From Lindgomyces ingoldianus (lineage: Eukaryota; Ascomycota; Dothideomycetes; Pleosporales; Lindgomycetaceae): a stretch of 64,000 nucleotides of DNA. Location: positions 810,241-874,240 of the forward strand of contig NW_022985187.1 in assembly GCF_010093535.1 (NCBI RefSeq). The letters run 5' to 3'. Positions within the stretch are counted from its first letter, which is position 1, and every line of letters starts with the position of its first letter. The notes under the pieces are model-generated. The model was not told the origin of the DNA, ran no database searches, and saw nothing but the letters and a program-made list of their open reading frames with translations. This document shows, one piece after another, positions 10,805-22,475 of the stretch. The translations under genes were made by a program, and so were the position numbers.

Positions 10805-12592
10805 ATGTACGTCAGTCGAACTGCCTCTCGGGCTGCGCCTGCTCTGCTCAGAGGAGGCATCAGGACCGCCGGCCGGCCCCATCGCCCCCTACCTCGAAAT
10901 ATGCCCGCCATTGCCATTTTGCTTCCCCGCCGGGCACTGTCTACAGAAACTTCAACCGCTGGTCCCGGCGGGAGTTATCCCCCCCCCGGTTTCAACGCAG
11001 AGAAGGCAAAGAAGCCTCTTCCTAAGGAGGGCCAGCACAAGCCCAAGGAGAAGTCAGCAGCCCCAGAAATACCCGACGTCGCAATCCCCAAGGGCGTCCC
11101 AACCACCCACCCCAACACCAAGCCCCAGGAGCCGCAAACTCTAAAAGAGTTGGCCGCGGAGAAGGCTGCTGCGGAGAACCTGGATGAGAAGAAGCTGGTC
11201 GCGAAGGAGGAAGTGGAGAAGAAACTCACAATTTGGCAGAAGGTGAAGAGGGAGGCAAATCATTACTGGGACGGCACAAAGCTGCTTGTTGTCGAGGTTA
11301 GGATCAGTTCGAAGCTGGCCCTGAAGATGGCAGCAGGTTACGAGCTCACGCGAAGAGAGCATCGACAGGTACAAATGAATTAACAATAAGGCCGGTCGCA
11401 TTGGCTAATGTTGGGTACAGTTGACCCGAACAGTGCAAGATCTCGGCCGCCTAATTCCATTCTCGGTCTTTGTTCTCGTCCCCTTCGCTGAGTTGCTCCT
11501 TCCAATCGCTCTCAAGCTCTTCCCGAACCTTCTTCCCAGCACCTATGAGGGGCAGACAGCCAAGGACTCCAAGGCCAAGAGCCTTCGTTCAACTCGGAAA
11601 GAAGTCAGCAACTTCCTTCGGCAGACCCTGAAAGAGACTGGATTGCCAGTTTCTGTAGAGAGCGCGCAAAGGGAGGAATTTGCAGAATTCTTCCGCAAGG
11701 TTTGTAATACCCCATCTTTCCTCTCTTGAACTTGTCGTTGTCACATGATCCTGACGTGCTCTCACAGGTCCGAACCACCGGAGAGTCTCCCTCCCAGGAG
11801 GATGTCATCAGGGTCTGCAAGATCTTCAAGGATGATTTGACTCTCGACAACCTCTCGCGACCACAGCTTGTTGCCATTTGCCGATACATGAACATGACCT
11901 CTTTCGGCACAGACAATTTCTTCCGGTACCAGATTCGCCACCGTATGCGACAGATCAAGCGTGACGACCGTGCCATATCTTTCGAAGGCGTCGACTCTTT
12001 GTCTGTTCCGGAACTCCAGACTGCATGCGCGAGCCGAGGCCTAAGGACCCACGGTGTGTCTCCTGCCCGATTACGTGAAGATCTCCAGATGTGGCTAGAT
12101 CTCCGACTCAAGCATGGCATTCCGTCTACCCTCCTAGTGCTGTCTAATGCCTTTGTGTATGCCCAAGGCAAGGAGTCAGAGATGACCTCCCAGATTGATG
12201 CTCTGCAAGCTGTCCTATCTAGCATCCCCGAGGAGCTCTACCATGAGATGGAGCTCGAAGTCCACACTCTCGAGGGTGCAGCAACCAACAAGCAGCGTCT
12301 CGAGGTCCTCAAGGAACAACAGGAACTAATCGAGGAAGAAAATGAGCAGAGCCAAAGCCACGAGAACAAAGCCACAGCCTCACCTAAAGACATAGAAAAC
12401 ATCGACGAAGAGGATAAGCCGAAGCGGAAACAAGGAGATGGGGACAAAGAAGCCAGTTCCGCTGATAACAGTTCTGGCCCAGGCAGTGCAGAAATGGCAG
12501 AGCAGGATAGACGGGCGGCTGTTGACGCAGGGACAGCGACAGAGACTGCTTCACCGAAAGAGGAGAAAGCCACAGACCCCAAAAAGGATTAG
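10805..12592 (+). CDS. mdm38: LETM1-family mitochondrial inner-membrane protein Mdm38
   Basis: Exons 10805-11368, 11421-11699 and 11768-12592 give 555 residues; both introns (52 and 68 nt) are phase 0. The N-terminus is Arg/Ala/Ser-rich without acids (MYVSRTASRAAPALLRGG), a mitochondrial presequence. The LETM1 core follows: IWQKVKREANHYWDGTKLL, the membrane segment FSVFVLVPFAELLLPIALKLFP, and the ribosome-binding-like domain (LDNLSRPQLVAICRYMNM; LSVPELQTACASRGLRTHG). A charged, Lys/Glu-rich coiled-coil tail ends the protein. The family mediates K+/H+ exchange across the inner membrane and binds mitochondrial ribosomes. The start was chosen because it opens the presequence; upstream in-frame codons lack an ATG. 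Confidence 0.95.
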
Positions 12593-12955
12593 GCTTGCTT
12601 GACAGGACTTTTTTTTCTTTTGTTTCTCCACTTTGTGTAATTAGATAGATGGACGAATGCCTCCGGTCAGTAGGAGTTGGGTTCTGGAAACCGCCGGCCG
12701 TTACTGCTGTAAGGCGGACGGGGGTTATTAAAACGATATAGAAAATACCCAGATTTCTCGAGGTATGAGAATAGACATGTTACAGTAGCACATCAAAATA
12801 TTCGTATAATGAATACTTCCATTGAATTCGCCGAGGCCCATTTGCGTGCAAATGGCTACATGAATCTATCTCTCCGGACGGATACTTTCTAATATTCGCC
12901 CATCGACATGCATCCGCGTCCCTGTCACACTCATTCCACCAACTCTTCCCTCGAT

Positions 12956-15466
12956 CTACCTCCCCATCTTTCTCTTCCTCCGCTCCCTCTCATAATCGTT
13001 CTTCTCTCTCCCTTCTTCCTCCTGTATACTCGCCACCAACTTCCGATACTTCTCAGCATACGCACGATCCTTCTCCTTCTTCTCCCGCAACTTCTCCCTT
13101 GCAATGAAATTTGCATCCTTCCGCAGCTCTCGCAGCGCACCTTTCCTTTCCCTCTTGTACTCCTTCTGAAGTCGCTTGGATTCTGCACGCTCGCGGTCTG
13201 GGTCGTAGTGTTTGTTCGGGTCGAAAGATTCTTCGAATTTGGGGATTGAGGATTTTATCGGGAGCGGGCGGTGGAAATGTAGGGTTTGTGGTCGGCGGTG
13301 GAGACGAGATTGCCGTAGGAGGATGGTGAGGCGCTGTATAGCGTGCGTTTGCCCAGAGAGGGCGGTCAGAATGGGGAGAGTTGGCGAAAATATTTCGGTG
13401 AAGGATGGGAACGGCGTCCAGAGGTCGGCTAAGGAAAGGATATTCTTGGTGAGGGCGGTTGTGAGGGTGGGGGTTAGGTGGGGGGATTTCAGGCAGAGGA
13501 GGGTATAGCGCATGAGTTCGGGGATGTAGCGTTTGGAGAGTCGGATGTAGTGGATGCATAGAGCGCCTATGTAGGCTCCTGTGGCGATGTCTTTGGTGGA
13601 TGAGGGTGTTGTGAGGCCTAGCCAACGTGCCATGAGTGTAATGGCGGGTGTAGCGACTTGGTGGAAGTGATCTGAGGTAGGATAGATAGATCCAATTGCG
13701 GTGAGAATTGTGAGATCTCCTGGTGTCGGGTCATTGGAGGTTTGGAGTTGCTTGAGATGATGTCGGAATCGAGTGGCGATCTGCACTGGATACGATCGAG
13801 AGAGGGAATGGATGTGGCGAATGAGTGTCTCAATGACAGGGAGAGGCGCGGAAGGTGTCTGGCAGGATAAATAGGAGACGTGGTCGACGAGCGCGCAAGC
13901 AAAGTCTGCGAGTTTAGTCTTGTTGTCGGCGTGCAAACCCGCGTGATATAGGGCACGAATTCTCTGAACGACAGTTGGAATATCGCCGTGTGAAATATCC
14001 TTGAATACTTGCAAGAGTTCTTCGTGTGACTGGGGGCATGGGTATGTGTACGCCAGCTTAGAAGACTTGGGTTCCGTTGTGATACTGAGGATGCCATTCG
14101 TAGGTTTTCCAGATTCGGTCTTTGCTGGGAGGATGTCCCTCAAGAATTCATCGTCCTCATCTACACCCATAGTGTTATCCTGGTTAGATTCTTCGTCCGA
14201 TGCCTCAGAAATATCGGCCTCAGAGTCGCTAGCAATGAGATCATCATCAACCATAAAGTCGTCCTCATCATCTACTCCGTCAGGACGGCTCCCCTGAACC
14301 AGCACAGTTGAAAGACCGAATTCTGCCGCATCATCTGTAACAACCTCCTCTTCGCTCTCCGCATCACCCCTCGGCTTTTGCTCGTCCTCTGATTCGCTAT
14401 CAGGCTCTCCCTTCATTCTGCGCATCCGTTTCTCCTCCAATTCTTTCAGACGATCAGCTTCCTCTTTAGCCTTTTCTTCCTCAGTCTTAGTTCGTTCTGT
14501 CGGCTTGGACCGCTGATCGTAGAGCATCTGGCGAACTCTAGCATCGTATTCCTTGTCAGCCGCGTCTCTATCTTTCCCAGCAAGTAGCGCAGCACGATCA
14601 GGGTTCATCGAGAAGTCGTTGTTTGAGTGGTCTTTTGGTGGTTCGGGGGTTGGTGCAGTCTTGTTGAGATGACTACGCAACGCGACGAGAACATCTGGTA
14701 GGTCCTTGTCGAGCTCCTCTCGCAACTCATCGTCGTCTTCTTTCAGTTGTTGCCGTTCGTATTTGTGAAGTTTCGACTTGGCAATGACCTCCTTCATGAC
14801 CTCTGCCTTGCTCTTTTTCCGCTCAGGCTGTTCTTCTTCAGGCTCTCCAACCCGTTCAATCTCTCCATCAGAGTCTCTCCGTCTCTTTCGCTGCAGAAAG
14901 CTACTCGCCTCCCCATCACTAGATACTTCCACGCTTGCAGCATCATAATCCTCTCCATCCTCATCGAAGTTCAGCGATCTCCCACCATGCGTTAGCTCGA
15001 CTTCATCATCTGCCTCTTCAAGATCAAAAACATTAGCACCCTTTCTGCTCTGCTGCTCCCTCTCAAACCTAGCCATCATCCTATCATCCAAGCTCATACT
15101 CGGATCATTCTCGCCAATCCTTCTGTCCAAAATCCCTCCCACTTTATTCCTCCTATTCATCTCAGGTAACAGTGTCTTCCTCCTCGTCTCCTCACCCTGA
15201 CTCTTTGTGACCCCCGGTCTTCCCAGCACCTTTTTCGCATCCTGGGGTTTGTTTGTTGTATATTCGAATTTCTTGGGACGGGAGAGGGTTTTGTATTCGA
15301 ATGGATTGAAGGATTCACGAATGCCAGCTAGAACGGCGGCTCTTTGAGCTCGCGCGTCTGAATTGTCGTTTTGGCGGGCTTTCTTCTGCTTTTTAGATTT
15401 TTGCGGCCCCGTTATGCCTTGTTCGCGGAGGGAGGCTTTAAGCCGTTTTAGCTGAGAAGGGGGCAT
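12956..15466 (-). CDS. nop14: ribosome biogenesis protein Nop14
   Basis: A single 2.5-kb exon encodes 836 residues starting MPPSQLKRLKASLREQG. The N-terminal Nop14 features are clear: FNPFEYKTLSRPKKFEY, LPEMNRRNKVGGILDRRIGE and DDRMMARFEREQQ. Long acidic Asp/Glu stretches follow, then a helical C-terminal half and a very basic end (RERRKRKMGR). Nop14 is part of the 90S/small-subunit processome with Noc4, Emg1 and U3 snoRNP, required for 18S rRNA maturation in the nucleolus. In-frame codons upstream of the chosen ATG contain no ATG. The gene converges with mdm38 and diverges from the next gene, with 339 bases between start codons. Confidence 0.95.
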   Translation of the reverse strand: MPPSQLKRLKASLREQGITGPQKSKKQKKARQNDNSDARAQRAAVLAGIRESFNPFEYKTLSRPKKFEYTTNKPQDAKKVLGRPGVTKSQGEETRRKTLLPEMNRRNKVGGILDRRIGENDPSMSLDDRMMARFEREQQSRKGANVFDLEEADDEVELTHGGRSLNFDEDGEDYDAASVEVSSDGEASSFLQRKRRRDSDGEIERVGEPEEEQPERKKSKAEVMKEVIAKSKLHKYERQQLKEDDDELREELDKDLPDVLVALRSHLNKTAPTPEPPKDHSNNDFSMNPDRAALLAGKDRDAADKEYDARVRQMLYDQRSKPTERTKTEEEKAKEEADRLKELEEKRMRRMKGEPDSESEDEQKPRGDAESEEEVVTDDAAEFGLSTVLVQGSRPDGVDDEDDFMVDDDLIASDSEADISEASDEESNQDNTMGVDEDDEFLRDILPAKTESGKPTNGILSITTEPKSSKLAYTYPCPQSHEELLQVFKDISHGDIPTVVQRIRALYHAGLHADNKTKLADFACALVDHVSYLSCQTPSAPLPVIETLIRHIHSLSRSYPVQIATRFRHHLKQLQTSNDPTPGDLTILTAIGSIYPTSDHFHQVATPAITLMARWLGLTTPSSTKDIATGAYIGALCIHYIRLSKRYIPELMRYTLLCLKSPHLTPTLTTALTKNILSLADLWTPFPSFTEIFSPTLPILTALSGQTHAIQRLTILLRQSRLHRRPQTLHFHRPLPIKSSIPKFEESFDPNKHYDPDRERAESKRLQKEYKRERKGALRELRKDANFIAREKLREKKEKDRAYAEKYRKLVASIQEEEGREKNDYERERRKRKMGR

Positions 15467-15805
15467 CTTCGGCACAGAGGAGGGCTTCAAGTGGCTTCAC
15501 TATGTGAATCAAAAACCGGGCCGGTGAGAAGAGAATCGGCGAAAGCAAGGTAGCATGAAAAGAGAGTGTCGTCGGAATTTTAGAGAGAGTGCCAAGATTT
15601 CGAATTTCTCGGTCTGAGCTCGGGTTCACCGCCTTCCATACTAGAATTAGTCCGAAAGCACCCCCTGCTCTCGTATGTGGTTTCCATCATCGCCTGCAGG
15701 CATTCACAGTCGCCACTAGTGTGCTTCATTCATTCCTCCCCCAAACTTCCCAAAGTCTGCATAGCCTTAAGAGACCATGCAGTTCTCGCGCATGCACACT
15801 CAACA

Positions 15806-16609
15806 ATGGCGCCCAGAATAGACGACCGCTGGCTTTGGCTCGGCCTTGGTATGCAATCCCCACAATCTGCAACTCCACTTCCAGCCTTACTAACCAAGCT
15901 TCAACTCACAGGCGTATTCACTTTCATCGCTATAAAAGGCGTAGCCCACGGTCTTCGCACCATCGTGCACCTAACCGAAGTTCACACCAAGCCGCCACAA
16001 CCCTCAAACCCCCTCCCCGCGCGCGGCAAAGAAGACGCCATAAAAACCGCCTCGCTCGAAATCCTCGCCACATGTGACAATGTCGAGATCCGCAAAGCCG
16101 CGACCAAGATCCTGTGCGAGCGGTTCTTTGCGCACGGGCCCTCGCGCACTAGACTGCTAAGAGAGCTTAGCAGTCCAAATGCTACGGTGCAGCGTAGAGC
16201 GAGACTTGCGTTTAATCTGCTTTGTGATTATGGCGTCGTACAAGAGGTTGTTTTGCCGCCTACGCCGCGCACCCTGAGAGCTGAGAGACGTCCGGATCCG
16301 AATGCCACGTTGACATGGTTGGATGGGCGGACGAATCGGCCGAGGAATCATGAAGGAAGTAGTGCTGAGGAGAGGGATTTGCGAAGGAGGAGGCGAGAGG
16401 CTATGGTGATAAACGAAGGGGATAGGCCAGTTAGTCAAGAGGATGTTTGGATGAGAGATGGAACTGGCAGAATGAGTTCGGAGGAGACTAGGGATCCTAG
16501 GGAGTTGTACGCCGATTTGAGGAGATTGGCGGATGCCCTGGCAAGTGCGGATCAGACGGCTGAGGGGCTGAGGGTGAGGCTGGAACATTTGGGTTTCGAT
16601 ACGGAGTGA
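15806..16609 (+). CDS. conserved fungal protein of unknown function
   Basis: Two exons (15806-15848 and 15912-16609) give 246 residues beginning MAPRIDDRWLWLGLG|VFTF. The 63-nt intron has GT/AG ends and a CTAAC branch site; it is a multiple of three without a stop, so retention would insert 21 residues. The N-terminus has a short hydrophobic segment (VFTFIAIKGVAHG), then helical repeats resembling ARM/HEAT pairs (EIRKAATKILCERFF; SPNATVQRRARLAFNLL), a charged Arg-rich region and a C-terminal helix. I recognise no named family. It shares a divergent promoter with nop14. Confidence 0.8.
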   Translation: MAPRIDDRWLWLGLGMQSPQSATPLPALLTKLQLTGVFTFIAIKGVAHGLRTIVHLTEVHTKPPQPSNPLPARGKEDAIKTASLEILATCDNVEIRKAATKILCERFFAHGPSRTRLLRELSSPNATVQRRARLAFNLLCDYGVVQEVVLPPTPRTLRAERRPDPNATLTWLDGRTNRPRNHEGSSAEERDLRRRRREAMVINEGDRPVSQEDVWMRDGTGRMSSEETRDPRELYADLRRLADALASADQTAEGLRVRLEHLGFDTE

Positions 16610-17983
16610 ACTGGAGGGACCGGGAATCGTGGGGATTCATTTGCATTTGATACCCTAGGCGTTGGTGCTTTGATTTTGCAGTAGAAAGAGTTTTCCATGT
16701 ATGCACATGAACTTATTGTTTGCTGTCTTCCAATTTACCGTACATGAGTTGCGAGAAGCGTCATTCCAACTTAGTCTCCAAACCTCCAAAAACCAAGACA
16801 TATATATATATATATACAAGTGTACCCACAAACCAGTCTAAGCATCACCAAATTCCTTTTCCGTTTCCAGACCTGAATACGTGCCAGTTTAGCCTAATCC
16901 ATTAGTAGGAACTCTGAGCTTGGCTGTGCAAGCCTGTGCTCAGCATGAGCAGCAGTGAGCAGGGCCCGAGTACTCCCGTGCTCAGGTAGATTGAGAACCA
17001 CGCGAATTTAGCATATGTAAAAATGGACAGAATTCTTGGCGCTCTGCGAGATTTTCGTTTCCCCTACCGCATTTTCTTTCATATCTCAGCAACGAAAATA
17101 TATTTCTTAATAAAAATAATACCCTTGGCTCTATAAACTATTCTCTATATAATATTAACGTCTATATTCTGTATTAGAAAGACATGCTTTGGTACTGGAA
17201 CTGCGCCATCGATACTAGCTCATCGACCTCCAGCAACGGCTTGACAGCACGTGGAATGACCCTGCAGATGTAAACGTGATTACATTTAGACTCATCTTAA
17301 GTGATCCGACATCTCCTTCTTTGAGGGGCTCGGAGACGCTAGCTGGGCAGGATAATCACCTAGTAAAAGCTAGAGTTTTTGTTGTAGAATTAGAAACACG
17401 GTGCGCATTGCAATTTCACGCTTAAATTGGTGACCACTTCTAGGTCTCATGGTCCTTAGTTGCCAGATGTACGAAGTAATATCTGGCTCTGTCTTTGAAA
17501 ATTTCACAACTTTACACCTGCTCCTGCACGCCTACACACCTAACGTTGGCTAATAAGGCTTACCTTTTTCTTTTACTAAGCCTTCGTTTTCTTGAAAATA
17601 AGTCTATATAGCTATAATTAATCTATTTGCCCTGGTTTTATAGATATTCTGCGGTTGCTTAACCTTCTTCTTGCTCACTATCTTACGAAGCAGATGCATG
17701 CGCTATGCAGTCTACTGTGCACTTCCCTCCTAGCGCTAGCCACTAGGCTTCGACCTTTAGGTTTTGTCTCTGTACCCTGTTTCTAACCCTAATAATCTAG
17801 TTGCCGGGCTCCACCCTTAAGCCGTCTTAACTTATTCAAGAATTCATTAAGAGCTATCCAATGCAACCACTTTGCTATCAAATCAGTACCAAAATAAAGG
17901 ATGGCTTTGGGGCTTGGGTTGTTTAAATATCCGTATTTGAAGTGCCACAGCTCGTTCCGCGAGAGACTGAAAGCAGATCTATG
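16610..17983. other. AT-rich intergenic region, no gene seen
   Basis: About 1.4 kb without a supported gene. It holds a TA dinucleotide run at about 16800-16815 and becomes AT-rich from about 17040 to 17900, where many TA-rich words suggest old RIP-type mutation. It marks the change from the housekeeping block to a looser region. Confidence 0.5.
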
Positions 17984-20159
17984 CTATGAATCGTGTGATA
18001 GGAGCCTTGGCCGTTTGCGGCGTCGTTCATGACTCCCCCATTCGTGGCGGACAGACGACGAATCTGAATCGCTCAAATTCCTCTCTTCCTGAAACGTCAC
18101 CATCGCTTTGATCGTGGTCCGCAGATGGTCCGCAGTAAGGCTTGATCCCTTACTAAGTGCAATGGCATACGCAGTGCGAACAACATTCCGCATCTGGCGA
18201 CCATTGAGGTCATGCGACGCCAGTTCATCCAGGAGACGGTCATCGAAGTGGTTGAGGTTACTGCCCGAAGATCCTGTTTGCAAGAAATCGTGCCATAACG
18301 CTCGTCTGGATGCCTCCGACAATCGGCTATACTTCAGGGTCAAGTGGATTCTAGACTTGACAGCAAGGTCGAATTGCTCAACGCGATTCGTTGTCAAAAA
18401 CATGATGCCTTCATAGTACTCAAGGACACGTAAGAATACTGTAGAATTATTAGCTCGCCGTTGTCAAATGTAGATGCTCTCCCTAGTACCGGAAACAAGA
18501 CTATTCCGCTGGAGCTCGTTGGGCTGCCGTTGTTCGAGGTACACATCCGCCTCGTCTATGAGGATGATTGCATTCCATTTCGCAGCCATTTCGAAAGCTT
18601 CATTTAGGCACTTTTCAAGAGACGAAGCCTCAACGCCCAAGTCTCCGCTACGAATTGGGAACAATGGCTTCTTAGTATAGTCTGCAATGCTTTCTGCCGA
18701 AGATATGTCAGGATGGTCTAACGAAAGTGCTTCAGAACATCAGATACCTGCAGTAAGCGTCTTGCCAATACCGGGTTCTCCGTGCAGCAAAACTATCATG
18801 CCTCTCCCTTTCCCTTTGATGAAATCGTCGAACTGGAAATCGTCCTTTGTATGGATCTTGGCCAAGGCTAGAAGTGTATCTTTCTGTTCCTGGGGTAGAC
18901 GCAGATTGTCAAATGCTTTGCCGTCGTAGTCAATAGGCTTGATATTGTCTACCTCAAAAACACACCATCGTTTGTCCGTAAGCGAGAACCCGTGCACTTG
19001 GTGGCTGTATATCAGTTTCTGTTCGCCGGAAAGGGAGTCGGGTGCAATCTGAGCAATCTTGCTCTTTTCGTATGAACTAAAGTACGCATCTGCATGGTCT
19101 GGACGAGCTTCACAAAAACCAGCTGCGTCGATCATGACTCGGCTTGTTACCTGCACGTTCGAGGATCAGCCTCTAGATTTCTCAAATTATCATTGCGCAT
19201 CCAAATACCTTGAATTTCTCAAAATGGAAATCCCAGTCGTCATCCTCGTCATTCTTCCGATCTGAAGCCCATTGTGCGGGACCACAATAAAAACGTTGAT
19301 GGACACCCTTTAGGCCAAGGAACTTCTCTCCTCTATCCATCATTTTCCTCGTAATGGCCTGACGTTCGGGATGATATCTCAGTGGGAAGACATCCAGGTC
19401 CTTGAATTGTTTGAAACCATCATACGTAGGGATCTGCACATCCTCAGTCCAATAGCGGAGCACTGAACCTTGGTAGATGATTGTCTCAAGTTCCACATCC
19501 CAATGTTTCCAAATGAAGCCAGCAGCTGTCATACGAACGAGCCTTCCAATCCACTCCACACCATTAGACTTGACGAAGATAAGGTCTCCAGGACGATATT
19601 CCATCCACAGTCGCTCGAAGTCCAGTCCAGGGGAATCGCCATGCTTCGCTATGCAATTATTGTAATGCGATATGTCCTCCGCCAAATTGGTTTGCATGTA
19701 GTTTAATGCAAATGCTAGATGCTCTGCAGCATCTCTGTCCCTAAGCTGTCGCCCGTAAGCTCTGAGCTCTTTTCGGAAATGAAAGAGGCATCGCGGCGGA
19801 CCGATAATGGTGATCTTTTCGTCACCCAAATTCATCTCGGGGTACTTCTTTATGACAGATGCCATGGCGGCTTTGATATGCGGCGACCTTATGACGAGTT
19901 CAACTTGCTTCAAAGTCTGATTGCTGTAATACGATTTCGTCACTACCATGGCAGAGTTGCGATCTTTGTCCACCTGAGCCCGGAATTTCGTTGTTTTCCC
20001 AGTCTCAAGGGGAACTTTGTCTCCTTTCGAGGTTTCCCGGACATCGTAGGTCCTTAACTCCAGCTTCAAACCCGGCTCTGGAGCTGATTGATTTTCAGGC
20101 TGGTCCAGCTCATCCCAGTCGAAAAGCTGGAACGGATCCGACATATTTGCGGTAGCCAT
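17984..20159 (-). CDS. AAA+ ATPase with N-terminal DUF7025-type domain
   Basis: Four exons (19209-20159, 18748-19150, 18490-18693, 17984-18438) give 670 residues; introns are 58, 54 and 51 nt. The first about 400 residues match the fungal architecture placed before such ATPases (WMEYRPGDLIFVKSNGVEWI, then a segment rich in aromatic residues). The AAA core has Walker A HGEPGIGKT, Walker B IILIDEAD, a sensor-1 region FLTTNRVEQFD and an Arg-finger region (SRIHLTLKY). A basic tail (ERRRKRPRLL) may be nuclear. This family is expanded in Pezizomycotina and its substrate is unknown. The second intron splits Walker A from the following helix (LTAESIADY). Confidence 0.87.
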
Positions 20160-20700
20160 CGGCGATATGTCTATAATTTCTCAGTGTTGCTGACTCTCGC
20201 TCGTCGTCGCCTTTTCAATAAGCACATACCATTGGGCAGTCCCCAAGATCGAGAGGCGTAAGACTGTTCAAAGCAAGGCTTCGAAACGCGGAGGAAGCGC
20301 TAATGAATATCCGATAGTACGTAGAAAAAGTAGTATGAATTCTCGAGATGATTGAAATTGATCAGAGTCGATGTGAGGACTGGAAATTCGAATTTCATTA
20401 TGTATCCGCTCATCTTGATTGCGAGCAACGCATTTATATGTGATTGCGGCTGCGGGCAGTGGTGGAGAGGAGGCATTGCAGGTGCACGCTTGGACCTCCT
20501 TGGCGGTTGCCTTCCAGGGTATGCCACCCACGGCCGCAGTTGTATCTTACACATAGCACGTAATGTATCATGTTTCATTGTGGGTTTACAAACGTGCTTA
20601 TCGCAACGCCGTTTATTGTAGTGAGTCTGTTTGACCTGCTCCACCATGATCTCTTTCCTCCTCCCACTCAATTGCAAGCTGGTGAGCTTAGCCAAATTTC
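20160..20700. other. intergenic, nothing recognised
   Basis: These 541 bases lie upstream of the AAA ATPase start and downstream of the next minus-strand gene. Open frames on both strands are short and show no family features. Confidence 0.4.
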
Positions 20701-21181
20701 TTAGTCGCTGCTTTCCTTCTTCTCTTCGGTACCAGCCGACTTAGAGCCTGGCTTCAATTCTCGCGCAATCCGACTGGAAGACTTAACGGCGCCAACATTG
20801 TGAAACGGCCCATCTTGGAAAGATTCTTCCAGCCAATGAGTCATCATCGTTCCAGCTATTACCATACTACCGCTGAATTGCTTCAACCTCTCACCCGTCA
20901 ATTCCGCTAGCACAGCAGGCCTATTTTCTGAAGTGCCTGAACGGGTGATCTTGGTGCGCTTTCGAGATATTTCAGTATAGCTAGCAGTAGCGGAAGAATC
21001 CGAATTTGGCTATAGGATGACAATCATATAAGTCAGTTGATAAATCATTGATAAATCCTGTCAAAGTCACCTTTAGAAGCGACAGTTGCCCGCCAACTTT
21101 TGCGTTGCTTCGCTGGGACTCACTACCAAGAGTGTCCGGATCCGCAAAATTCATCGTTTTAGGAGATGAGTGGGCCGCCAT
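20701..21181 (-). CDS. small unknown protein (139 aa)
   Basis: Two exons (21071-21181, 20701-21009) join in phase 0 across a 61-nt intron with GT and TAG ends. The protein starts MAAHSSPKTMNFADPDTLG and ends EEKKESSD. The middle contains a basic cluster (SRKRTKITRSG), which could be a nuclear signal, followed by a helix-like segment (AVLAELTGERLKQFSGSMV) and a hydrophobic patch ending MTHWLEESF. I recognise no family. Support comes from the clean splice, the coherent frame and composition over 420 coding bases. Confidence 0.6.
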
Positions 21182-22475
21182 TTGACCGTGCAAACCGATA
21201 CAAGAGGTGCGTATCGCAAGTATATCTGTCTGAGCTTTGAAATAATAGTCGGGGAAGCAGTGAAGTAGGGAGTAAGTGAATGAGGAGAGAAGACTTGAAG
21301 GCTACAGAGAAGAGGCAGTTGAAGGGAGCGAGAAGATATTCTTTATATCTAAGGGCAATGGAAGAAGGCAAAAGAACCAAGCGCCATGCAAGAGACTCAC
21401 TGACCACAAAGGACAGCGTTCGAACAGGCTAACCCGGAACTTTGAGGGTACTTTGAGGAACTTTCCTCTGGGACGTACAACCGATGCAATTGAGATGCAG
21501 GATTGCCTAACGGGAGGAGGATACAAACTCATAGGCCGACAAGGGTCTATGGGCACAGAAGTCCCCAAAAAGTACGGCCAAAGTTCGACCAAAGTTCGAA
21601 ACGAGCGTTAGTCTCGACGATTGGTGGGGGCGTACAGTCATGTGTCCTAAGGCAGCATCACTGCTATTCCGTGATAGACATTCTCACGGTAGCTACGGGC
21701 TGGTGATGCATATTTGGTCGTAAGAGGTTGAAAGAAAAAGGCGAATGTGCATGTAGGATTTCGGAACACGAGAGGGGACCGTATTATAACATTCGTTGCG
21801 TAACGGATGACTAATTACGTTAGCAGACGTCTAACAACCTTGAGACTTGCACTTTTTCTCTCGAAAGCAATTGAACTCCAATAGAGACTTTTGGAAAAAT
21901 CAATACATCCTCAGGTGGCTTACATGATTCACTGTCATCGTGTTGGTATGTAGACATTTTGTCTGCGATTTAATATTACCTAGTGATTTTCGGACACTGG
22001 CGCCCGCTGGATCAGAAAAGTTCTGGAGATCAAGCGAAGCAGCCGGCGGCTGAGGCGAGGGACGTTCGGTGTGCTGCAAGGTCCATTCGAAAGGCACCCA
22101 ACCAGGGAGCGAGAAAAAGTCCTGCTGAAGTTCTGCGGAAAGTACTGCGTCTCCCCGAACAGACCAATGCAGGGATATAGTGGGTCTCTCTGCCTTGCGC
22201 TTAACTTTGGACAACACATTTGATGGCCCAACGGTGGGGGAGTCAGCCGAGTACTTTCAGCCGTCCTTTCGAAGGTACTTTCTGCAAGCCAATCAAGACG
22301 GACACCGCCGCACGGTTCCCGATTCCGAGGAAACTTTGCCGCCTCAGTGAACGCGGCCTGGCGATGTCCCGTCCCGTCTTTACCCCAAACTGGGGACTCC
22401 GACGGTGCCATTTCGAAAGTGAGTAATTCCGGTTACAATTTCTACCAACACCGAAATATTGAAGACGGAAGAACA
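21182..22475. other. intergenic, nothing recognised
   Basis: This 1.3-kb region separates two divergently oriented genes. Several open frames of 60-140 codons exist on both strands but overlap one another, have no family features and no supporting splice signals. It probably holds two promoters. Confidence 0.4.
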
